Shown here one piece after another: positions 16,136 to 22,921 of a stretch of 32,580 nucleotides of DNA. Made by a program: the position numbers and the translations under genes. Source of the DNA: Comamonadaceae bacterium UBA2334 (GTDB lineage Bacteria; Pseudomonadota; Gammaproteobacteria; Burkholderiales; Burkholderiaceae_C); assembly GCA_002344885.1 (NCBI GenBank), contig DDUQ01000108.1, forward strand, positions 1-32,580, read 5' to 3'. Position 1 is the stretch's first letter. Each line of letters opens with the position of its first letter. The notes beneath the pieces were generated by a model. It ran no database searches and was not told the origin of the DNA. It saw only the letters and a list, made by a program, of their open reading frames with translations.

Positions 16136-16766
16136 CGCGGTGTTGTCATCGCCCGCCGTGATCTGCGGAGCAACAGCCGACACCTTGCAAGGCATTCGCC
16201 AGCCCGCTACCGAGCTGGCGTTGTGGCAACGCCCCAACTGGGCAAGTGGTGCCTGGCTCAGCTCACTGCTGCCAGAAGCGTTGCCCACCTGCCGTTTGAC
16301 GCTGCAACCCCAGGAAGCGGACCGCACGGTTCACGCCGTGTGCGATGCCAGTGGCACCCAGCGTCACCCCGCCCGCGACGCATGGGTGGCCGATGTGGCA
16401 GCCCTCGTGGCCATGTTTGCGCGCCTGAGAGGCTGCCCTGCCGTGCAGATGCGGCTCGATGTGCTCAGCCACAACGGTTGTCGCCGCTGGCACCGCGACT
16501 GCGTGCCATTGCGGCTGATCTGCACCTGCCGGGGTCCGGGCACCCAGTGGGTGTGGCCCGAGCACGCACCCTCGGTCATGGTCCAGCCCGACGAAGACAC
16601 CCCTTACGCACAAGCCATGGCCACGGGCGATGTCGCCCTGTTCAAAGGCTGTGGCTGGCCAGGCCAGCCGCACGATGGGGGCGTCGTCCACCGCTCGCCG
16701 CGCATTGGCGGCAGCGGGTTGACCCGACTGGTGCTGGTGCTGGATGTGCCCCCAATCAACGGTTGA
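16128..16766 (+). CDS. DUF1826 protein, possible HxD...H metal-dependent fold
   Basis: A 212-residue, probably cytoplasmic protein matching the DUF1826 family, for which I know no established function. The conserved-looking core reads WHRDCVPLRLICTCRGPGT, then GDVALFKG, then VVHRSPR followed by LTRLVLVLDV. The spacing of His122-x-Asp124, His188 and a following arginine (192 or 200), with a G-D-hydrophobic-F-K turn between, resembles the double-stranded beta-helix of Fe(II)/2-oxoglutarate oxygenases. That comparison is my inference. ATG 16128 is preferred to a GTG at 16110 because GAGGG (16118-16122) precedes it by 5 bases. It overlaps the GTPase gene by 8 bases, and DUF1826 genes often accompany COG0523 genes in zinc loci. 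Confidence 0.8.
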
Positions 16767-16801
16767 GTTTCTCTGACGCTTTTTTTCACTCAGGAGTTTG
16801 T

Positions 16802-18100
16802 ATGACACCCATGCCCATGATGTTTTCCCGTCGCTCTGTGGTGGCGCTGGCCGCTGCTGCGATGGTCAGTGCCTGCGGTGGTGGTGGCGATGAGCACGCC
16901 CACACCGACACCGTGATCGACACCGCTGGCCGCTTGGCCATCGCCGAAAATGCTGCCACCGGCGTGCGCGTGTTCGATCTGGACAGCAAAGCCGTTGCGG
17001 TCACCATTGCAATGGACAGCGCACCCTCCGCCCTGTACACCAGTCCCAATGGTCGTTATGCCTTGGCCTACCAGGGCGCGGCGGGCAAGGTGCAGTTCAT
17101 TGACGGCGGCATCTGGCAGGAGGACCACGGCGATCATTTGCACGACTACAAGCAAGCCACCACCAAGGTGGACTGGACGCTGGCAGGCACCGCACCGTCG
17201 CATTTCGATGTGCAGACCGGTGTGCAGGCCACTGTGTATTTCGATGGCAGTGCCACAGCTACCCCACCACAGACTGCCAAGGTCAGCCTGCTGACCGACG
17301 ATTCCATTGGGGGTAAAAAAACGGCCGCCTCGCTGGACCTGTCCTACGCCGTGCACGGCTTTGCCGAGCCAGTTGGCAACAAACTGCTGACTGTTTCCAG
17401 GGCTTCAGATGCGCCCGACACGCTGCCGACACACTTGGAGTTGTACCAGCGCAGTGGCACGGGTTACACCTATGACCGCCGCCTGGGCACGCGCTGCGAT
17501 GGCATGCACGGCTCGTTCAGCAGTGGCAGCCACACCGTGGTGGGCTGCAGGGATGGGGTGGTCGTGGTTACCCACACCAGCGCCACGGCAGTCACTGACC
17601 AGAAGGTGGTCACGCCCCTTCGCGTGAGCACAGTGGTGGGCCATCCCAAGTTGTCCGGGCAGTTCATCGGCGTGGGCACCGAAGGCACCACTGCAGCGCC
17701 CCCCGTCACCACGCGCTTCTTTGCCATCGATGCCGCCGCAGGTACATCGGCTGCGCTGACCCTACCTGGCTGGGAGGCCGGCTTTGTGCGTCGGGCCCAT
17801 GCGTTTGACCGCAGCGGTTCGCGCTTTGCTGTGCTGGACCACCAGGGGGCATTGCGCATGGTGATCCGTCAGGCCAACGCATGGGCGGCTGGCCCGGTGG
17901 TAGCAGGCGTGGTGCCGACCATGCCCACCGCTGCGCCGTGGCCAGCCATCGTGGCCAACGGCGCGAAAGACGAGCTGTATGTGACCGACCCTGTGGCCAA
18001 ACAGCTGGTCACGGTCAACAGCCAGACCGGTGCTGTGGTCAGCCGCACGGCGTTGGGCTTCACGCCATCGGCCATCACCTGGACGGGTATTACGCGATGA
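16802..18100 (+). CDS. aztD: AztD-like periplasmic zinc metallochaperone
   Basis: A 432-residue exported protein. The signal sequence has SRRSVVALAAAAMVSAC; the SAC-GGGG context suggests a lipoprotein modified at Cys25. The mature protein begins with a His/Asp-rich stretch, GDEHAHTD, and then shows repeated propeller-like blades, each with an LAIAENA / VRVFDLDS / YALAYQG type rhythm. The zinc-ligand cluster EDHGDHLHDY (residues 107-116) is a hallmark I associate with AztD. AztD delivers zinc to the binding protein AztC of the AztABC importer. A strong AGGAG (16792-16796) lies 5 bases before the ATG. It ends in an ATGA overlap with the next gene. The binding protein and permease are encoded two genes on. 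Confidence 0.82.
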   Translation: MTPMPMMFSRRSVVALAAAAMVSACGGGGDEHAHTDTVIDTAGRLAIAENAATGVRVFDLDSKAVAVTIAMDSAPSALYTSPNGRYALAYQGAAGKVQFIDGGIWQEDHGDHLHDYKQATTKVDWTLAGTAPSHFDVQTGVQATVYFDGSATATPPQTAKVSLLTDDSIGGKKTAASLDLSYAVHGFAEPVGNKLLTVSRASDAPDTLPTHLELYQRSGTGYTYDRRLGTRCDGMHGSFSSGSHTVVGCRDGVVVVTHTSATAVTDQKVVTPLRVSTVVGHPKLSGQFIGVGTEGTTAAPPVTTRFFAIDAAAGTSAALTLPGWEAGFVRRAHAFDRSGSRFAVLDHQGALRMVIRQANAWAAGPVVAGVVPTMPTAAPWPAIVANGAKDELYVTDPVAKQLVTVNSQTGAVVSRTALGFTPSAITWTGITR

Positions 18101-19254
18101 TGCCGCGCAGACCTGCATCGCCCACTGCATTCGCAGTTGCGCTGATGTGCCTGGGCATGGCCCAGGCCACACAGGCCGCCGAGTCGGAGTCCTGGGGTGT
18201 GGGGGCCGTGCTGGACGTGGCACACACCTCGCGCGGGTTGGCACTGGGCCAGCGCGAAAAGGGCCTTCAACTGGGCCACAGCGACGTGAGTGCAGCCGGG
18301 CCGCTGGGGCAGGCGCTGGAGGCGCGTTTCACTGTGGCGGCACATGCCCACGACGGCAAAGTGGAGGCGGAACTGGAAGAGGCCTATGTGCAAACCCGCT
18401 GCCTGCCTGCCGGGCTGCAGGTGCGGGCAGGGCGCTTTCCGTCACAAATCGGCTACCTGAACGAACAGCACCCGCATGCCGACGATTTTGTCGAGCGCCC
18501 GCTGCTGTACCGCGCGTTTCTGGGGGGGCACTGGTTTGACGATGGATTCCGCGTCAATTGGACGGCACCCACGCCGTTTTATCTGCGCACGGGCCTGGAG
18601 GTGTTCACCGGCAAGCAACTGGTGCAAGAGGCCTCCCGCGCCCGCAGCCCCGGTGCGGTCACGCTCAGCGCCAAGCTGGGTGACGACTGGGGCAAGTCGC
18701 ACAGTTGGCAACTGGGTGCCGCCTGGGTGCACAACCGGCGCGAGGCGGCGTTGGAAGAAGAGGGCTCCGAAGGTGGCGAAGCGGGCCATGACCACGCCCA
18801 CGACCATGCGCACGCCCACGGAGCCGCCTTCAGTGGGCGCAACATGGTGTTGCTGGATGCCGCGTGGAAATGGGCACCCGACGGCAACAACCGCGATCAA
18901 CAGTTGAAAGTGGTGGGCGAATGGGCGCGGGTGAGCGGCATCAACCGCTTCGCCCGAACCAGAGACCGACACGAGGCACAGTCGCTCATGGCCGTTTGGC
19001 GCTGGTCGGCCGCCTGGGAAACCGGCGTGCGATTGGACTGGCTGAAAGCCCGCAGTCCGCACGATGACCACTTCCACAACGTGCGCTTGCGCGAACAATC
19101 TGTGATGGTGGCTTACAAGCCCACCCACGCGCAGACCGTGCGGCTGCAACTGTCCAGCCAATCGGGTGCGGTGGGGGTGGAGGGCGCGGCCAAGCGCTCG
19201 GTGCAACTGCACTATGTGTTGAGCTTTGGAGCCCACGGTGCGCACAGCTTCTGA
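18097..19254 (+). CDS. Predicted outer-membrane beta-barrel with His-rich loop, zinc operon member
   Basis: A 385-residue protein with a signal peptide (FAVALMCLGMAQATQA) followed by alternating hydrophobic/polar strands typical of a porin-like barrel: ALEARFTVAAHAHDG, LQVRAGRFPSQIGYLN, FRVNWTAPTPFYL, LVAYKP-like segments and a final QLHYVLSFGAHGAHSF ending in phenylalanine. The sequence GHDHAHDHAHAHG (about residues 229-241) forms a loop that could catch zinc at the cell surface. It does not have a TonB-dependent receptor plug. I do not recognise a named family. It overlaps the AztD-like gene by 4 bases and the binding-protein gene by 17, so it is surely part of the operon. Zinc passage across the outer membrane is inferred from context. 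Confidence 0.7.
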   Translation: MMPRRPASPTAFAVALMCLGMAQATQAAESESWGVGAVLDVAHTSRGLALGQREKGLQLGHSDVSAAGPLGQALEARFTVAAHAHDGKVEAELEEAYVQTRCLPAGLQVRAGRFPSQIGYLNEQHPHADDFVERPLLYRAFLGGHWFDDGFRVNWTAPTPFYLRTGLEVFTGKQLVQEASRARSPGAVTLSAKLGDDWGKSHSWQLGAAWVHNRREAALEEEGSEGGEAGHDHAHDHAHAHGAAFSGRNMVLLDAAWKWAPDGNNRDQQLKVVGEWARVSGINRFARTRDRHEAQSLMAVWRWSAAWETGVRLDWLKARSPHDDHFHNVRLREQSVMVAYKPTHAQTVRLQLSSQSGAVGVEGAAKRSVQLHYVLSFGAHGAHSF

Positions 19255-20206
19255 CGCCCTGCTGGCCAAAACGGGGGGCCGTCAACCGCTGCGCTGGCGT
19301 GCCTGGTTGGCAGCCGGGCTGTGCGCCTGGGTGACAGGTGCCGCCGCCCAGGTGCCTACCGTGTTCGCATGCGAGCCCGAATGGGCAGCCCTCGTGCGCG
19401 TAATGCTGCCGCAGGCGAAGGTGCATGTGGCCACCCATGCACGGCAAGACCCACACCACATCGAGGCCCGCCCGGCCCTGATTGCCCAGTTGCGCAGCGC
19501 TGATCTGGCGGTGTGCACCGGCGCGGCACTGGAAGCCGGCTGGCTGCCCATGCTGCAGCAGCGTGCCGCCAACCCCAGGGTACAGGACGGTCAGCCCGGC
19601 ATGTTCTACGCGGCAGACCACGCCAGCCTGATCGACCCGCAGCCGGCCACCCTCAACCCCTTTGCGGGGGATGTGCACCCCGAAGGCAATCCGCATCTGC
19701 ACACCGACCCGCGCCGGCTGGCCGAAGTGGCCGAGGCGCTGTCTGAACGCCTGGGCCACATCTGGCCCGCGCAGGCCGCAGCCATTGCGCAGCGGCAGGC
19801 GGTGTGGGCCAGGCAGTGGCAGGTCCATACCGAACGCTGGGCAGCGGCAGGGCGTGCATGGAAGGGCAGGCAGGTGGCGGCGCAGCACACCACATTCGGC
19901 TACCTCTGGCACTGGTTGGGGGTGGAGATGGTGGCCGACCTCGAGCCCAAACCCGGCATGCCCCCGACACCGGGCCACCTCGGCGCTTTGCGCGAGCACC
20001 TCACCGTCAAACCGCCTGCAGCCATTGTGGTGGCCAGTTACCAGGACGACCGCTCGGCCCGCTGGTTGGCCCAGCAGTTGCGTGGCCGAAGCCCGGTGGT
20101 GGTGTTGCCAGCCACGGTGGACGATCCACTCCAGCCGGATGCGCTGGTCATCTGGTTTGACGGCTTGTTGTCACGCCTGCTGGCCGCGCAGCCAGGCGGT
20201 GGTTGA
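19238..20206 (+). CDS. aztC/znuA-like: Zinc ABC transporter substrate-binding protein (ZnuA/AztC-like)
   Basis: A 322-residue exported protein of the metal-binding cluster A-I family. A signal peptide (WRAWLAAGLCAWVTGAAAQ, cleavage near residue 37) precedes the mature protein. Likely zinc ligands in order are His73/His74 in QDPHHIEARP, His153/His155 in GNPHLHTDP, His217 in QHTTFGYLWHW and Asp270/271 in SYQDDRSA. This is the usual His-His-His-Asp/Glu set. There is no long His-rich loop of the ZnuA type, which is closer to AztC and fits the presence of an AztD-like chaperone. The GTG at 19238 is chosen because GGAG (19228-19231) sits 6 bases upstream; the start lies inside the barrel gene. The permease gene follows after 16 bases. 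Confidence 0.85.
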   Translation: MRTASDALLAKTGGRQPLRWRAWLAAGLCAWVTGAAAQVPTVFACEPEWAALVRVMLPQAKVHVATHARQDPHHIEARPALIAQLRSADLAVCTGAALEAGWLPMLQQRAANPRVQDGQPGMFYAADHASLIDPQPATLNPFAGDVHPEGNPHLHTDPRRLAEVAEALSERLGHIWPAQAAAIAQRQAVWARQWQVHTERWAAAGRAWKGRQVAAQHTTFGYLWHWLGVEMVADLEPKPGMPPTPGHLGALREHLTVKPPAAIVVASYQDDRSARWLAQQLRGRSPVVVLPATVDDPLQPDALVIWFDGLLSRLLAAQPGGG

Positions 20207-20222
20207 ACGGGCGGGGCCAACG

Positions 20223-21005
20223 ATGATGATGCCGGATGTGCCCGAGTGGGCCCTGTGGCCGTGGTGGCTGCCGTCGGTGCTGGCGCTGGCCTTCGGGTTG
20301 GCGGCGCTGGCACCGTTGGGGCAGCAGGTGCTGCAGCGGGGCGTGGTGTTCATTGACCTGGCGGTGGCACAGGCCGCCGCAGCCGCGGCCCTGTGGTGGG
20401 CGTGGTGGCAGGACCATCCGGGGCCTTGGAGTGTGCGCGGTGCCGCGCTGGTGGGTGCATTGCTGGCCGCGGCCTGGGTGAGCCAACTGGCGCGCCGCCA
20501 TCCGGCGCACCGCGAGGCGCTCATCGGCCTGGTGTATGTGCTGGGTGCGGCCCTGGCCGTGCTGGGTGCCAGCCAGGCGCCACATGGGCGTGAGCACCTG
20601 TCTGCCCTGCTGGCGGCGGATGTGCTCTGGGCTGACTGGCCGCAGGTTGGCTGGCTGGCTGCGCTGGCCATCGGCAGCCAGTGCTGGCAACGTTGGTCCA
20701 CAGGGCGGGCAATGGGTGTCGGGTCCGATGCCGTCTTCTATGCCTGGTTTGCAGTGGTCGCCAGCCTGACGGTGGGCATGCTGGGCCTGTGGCTCGTGTT
20801 TGCCGGGTTGATCGTTCCTGCCCGATTGTTGGCGCTGAACTGGCGTACGTGGTGGGTTGCCAGCGCAACGCTGGCCGTGGGCAGTGTGGGATTGGTGGTG
20901 TCGGGTGTGTTCGACTGGCCCAGCGGCGCGTGTGTCATGGCCGCCTTGGCCGTGCTGGGGTTGCTGGCCAGACCGTGGGGCGGCTGCAGGCAAAAAACAT
21001 CATAA
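20223..21005 (+). CDS. aztB/znuB-like: Metal ABC transporter permease (ZnuB/AztB-like)
   Basis: A 260-residue membrane protein with about eight or nine hydrophobic helices of the ABC-3 metal permease family. Family-like stretches include LAALAPLGQQVLQRGVVFIDLAVAQAAA, the charged loop LARRHPAHREALIGLVYVLGAALAVL and GLWLVFAGLIVPARLLA near the C-terminus. It should carry zinc across the inner membrane with the binding protein encoded just upstream. Start taken at the first of three consecutive ATG codons. It is the last gene of the operon; its stop at 21003-21005 touches the A-run of the terminator. No ATPase gene lies beside it or elsewhere in the window, so the ATP-binding partner must be encoded elsewhere or be missing. 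Confidence 0.85.
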   Translation: MMMPDVPEWALWPWWLPSVLALAFGLAALAPLGQQVLQRGVVFIDLAVAQAAAAAALWWAWWQDHPGPWSVRGAALVGALLAAAWVSQLARRHPAHREALIGLVYVLGAALAVLGASQAPHGREHLSALLAADVLWADWPQVGWLAALAIGSQCWQRWSTGRAMGVGSDAVFYAWFAVVASLTVGMLGLWLVFAGLIVPARLLALNWRTWWVASATLAVGSVGLVVSGVFDWPSGACVMAALAVLGLLARPWGGCRQKTS

Positions 21006-21040
21006 AAAAAGCCCGCCAGCGCTTGTCTGACGGGCATTTT
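21004..21040 (-). terminator. Bidirectional intrinsic terminator
   Basis: GCCCGCCAG (21011-21019) pairs with CTGACGGGC (21027-21035), nine pairs with one G-T wobble and a 7-base loop. Seven A on the left (T-run on the minus strand) make it strong for the chemotaxis gene; ATTTT on the right makes it weaker but plausible for the zinc operon. It lies between two converging genes. Confidence 0.85.
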
Positions 21041-21054
21041 CAGCTACTGAATTA

Positions 21055-22620
21055 TCAGAGTTTGAAAGCGCTGACTTCCTGCTTCAGGGCCTGAGCCTGT
21101 TCCTGCAGCGAGGCGGATGCGGCTGACGCCTCTTCGACCAGCGCGGCGTTTTGTTGCGTCACGCTGTCCATCAGTGCCACGGCCTGGTTGATTTGGGAAA
21201 TGCCCTGCGCCTGCTCGGAGCTGGATGAAGCAATGTCACGCATGATCTGTGTCACGCCTTCGATGGCCGTCACGATTTCCTGCATGGTTTCCCCGGCCTG
21301 ACCGACCTGCTGGGTACCGGCCTCGACCTTGTTGACCGACTCGTCGATCAGCGTCTTGATTTCCTTGGCCGCCGTGGACGAACGTTGTGCCAGCGAGCGC
21401 ACCTCGGATGCGACTACCGCAAACCCGCGCCCCTGTTCACCGGCCCGGGCGGCTTCCACCGCTGCGTTCAGCGCCAGGATGTTGGTCTGGAAGGCAATGC
21501 CGTCGATCACGGCAATGATGTCCACAATCTTGCGCGAGCTGGTGTTGATCTCGTCCATCGTGTGGACTACCTGGCTCACCACCTCGCCGCCACGGCTGGC
21601 CACGACCGATGCGGTCTCGGCCATCTGGTTGGCCTGGCCGGCGCTCTCGGCATTGAGCTTGACGGTGCTTTGCAACTGCTCGGTGGCCGAGGCGGTTTGC
21701 TCCAGCGAACTGGCTTGTTGCTCGGTGCGGGCAGACAGGTCCAGCGTGCCGCTGGCCACTTGAGACGACGCGCTGGCAATGGCATCGGCACCCGTGACCA
21801 CTCGGCCCAGCAACGCGCGCAGGTTGCCCTGCATGGTACCCATCTGGCGCAACAGGTGGGTGATTTCATCGTCGCCGTCGGCGTCGATGCGGTGGGTCAG
21901 GTCACCTTGGGCAATGGATGTGGCTGCGTCATCGGCCACCGAGAAACCTTTGGACATGCGGCGCAGTGTCAGCATCAGGAACAGGGTCATGGGCAGGGCA
22001 CCCAGCACAATGGCAGCGACGAAAATGGCCAGGCTGGTCTGGTAACGGCTTTCAGCCGCAGCGGTTTCTTTTTGCGCCTGTTCTGATTGGAACTTGACCA
22101 GCGCGGTCATGGCGGCTTCGAAAGCCGCCCCTTCGGTCCGGCCAGCCACCAGGAAAAACTGCATGGTGGCGGCGGAGAAGTCGTCCTTCTTCATTGCTTC
22201 CATCACCTGGTCACGCTTGGCTTGCCAGGCTTTGCGTTTGGCCAGCATGTCTTCCAGCAAGGCGCGCTCTTCGGCCGTGATGTCGCGCGACTCGACGATT
22301 TTTTGTGCCTCGTTGTTCACGTCGCGCAGCTTGGCGATGTTGTCCAGGTGCAGTGTGATGGGATGGTCGTGTGCTGCGAGCAGTGGCGAATCAGGGGCGT
22401 GCTGGAACATCAGCAACATTTCCATGCGGTTGACCAGGTAACCACGGCGCATGTTGCCCAGCGCAATGGAGGCTTGCATGCGGTTGTCGTGCACGTAGGC
22501 CAGCGCTTCTTTGGCAGAGCGCATGCCCATGAACGCGTTGGCGATGAGCACCACCAACACAATCCACACCAGCACAACAGCCAGCCAGACGCGTTGGGTA
22601 AGTTGAAACCGATCAAACAT
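21055..22620 (-). CDS. Methyl-accepting chemotaxis protein
   Basis: A 521-residue transducer. It has an N-terminal membrane helix (about residues 11-31), a periplasmic four-helix-bundle domain to about residue 190 and a second membrane helix (LAIFVAAIVLGALPMTLFLML). A HAMP linker (FSVADDAATSIAQGDLTHRIDADGDDEI) follows, then a long cytoplasmic coiled coil with the highly conserved hairpin tip DIIAVIDGIAFQTNILALNAAVEAARAG. Methylation-helix glutamines and glutamates flank it. The periplasmic domain looks like 4HB_MCP_1; the ligand is unknown. No C-terminal receptor-tethering pentapeptide is seen. The ATG (complement of 22618-22620) is chosen because the membrane helix follows directly. It stands alone with its own terminator, and no chemotaxis kinase is nearby. 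Confidence 0.93.
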   Translation of the reverse strand: MFDRFQLTQRVWLAVVLVWIVLVVLIANAFMGMRSAKEALAYVHDNRMQASIALGNMRRGYLVNRMEMLLMFQHAPDSPLLAAHDHPITLHLDNIAKLRDVNNEAQKIVESRDITAEERALLEDMLAKRKAWQAKRDQVMEAMKKDDFSAATMQFFLVAGRTEGAAFEAAMTALVKFQSEQAQKETAAAESRYQTSLAIFVAAIVLGALPMTLFLMLTLRRMSKGFSVADDAATSIAQGDLTHRIDADGDDEITHLLRQMGTMQGNLRALLGRVVTGADAIASASSQVASGTLDLSARTEQQASSLEQTASATEQLQSTVKLNAESAGQANQMAETASVVASRGGEVVSQVVHTMDEINTSSRKIVDIIAVIDGIAFQTNILALNAAVEAARAGEQGRGFAVVASEVRSLAQRSSTAAKEIKTLIDESVNKVEAGTQQVGQAGETMQEIVTAIEGVTQIMRDIASSSSEQAQGISQINQAVALMDSVTQQNAALVEEASAASASLQEQAQALKQEVSAFKL

Positions 22621-22921
22621 GAATTTTTCCCATTTGTAAGTGTGTTTCTGCCTGTGCAGCCTGAATGGTGACCCATACATGAACGACTGCTTATTTGATC
22701 GTAGCACTTCGGGCCGTCCGTTGAACACCCAATAATGGGTTGACGACTGCTTTACTCTGTCATTTGCTTGGCTGATGGGTGGGCTGATGTTTCGGTCATT
22801 TCTGCAATCAGCGACCGGCTTTTTTGGGCCTGGGCTGTCTGCTAGGATGATGCAGTCGCTCACGTGAAAACAAAAACAAGCTAACTGTGCATCACAAGCC
22901 GCCCAACCAGGTTGTATTGCC
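22621..22921. other. Divergent 301-base spacer between chemotaxis and TonB-receptor genes
   Basis: This stretch should hold promoters for both flanking genes. On the minus strand a weak candidate is TTCAAC with a 16-base spacer to TACGAT; on the plus strand TAGGAT at 22843-22848 could be a -10 box but has no good -35. A flagellar-type promoter was looked for ahead of the chemotaxis gene and not found. Two identical decamers 60 bases apart are listed separately. No RNA gene or conserved small protein is visible. Confidence 0.5.
22683..22752. repeat. Two ACGACTGCTT decamers spaced exactly 60 bases apart
   Basis: ACGACTGCTT occurs at 22683-22692 and again at 22743-22752, upstream of the chemotaxis gene (read AAGCAGTCGT on its strand). 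The second copy is followed by one more T and then AC, the first by A. Spacing by a near-integral number of helical turns would suit a regulator binding on one face, but two decamers can also occur by chance. Confidence 0.35.

Noticed and set aside
16223..16801. N-terminal extension of the AztD-like protein running through the DUF1826 gene
   Set aside because: The extension is Arg/Pro-rich and out of frame with DUF1826; AGGAG at 16792-16796 and a signal peptide fix the start at 16802.
22731..22744. Small inverted repeat ACCCA-ATAA-TGGGT-like in the divergent spacer
   Set aside because: Arms of five bases only and no promoter in register; could be chance.
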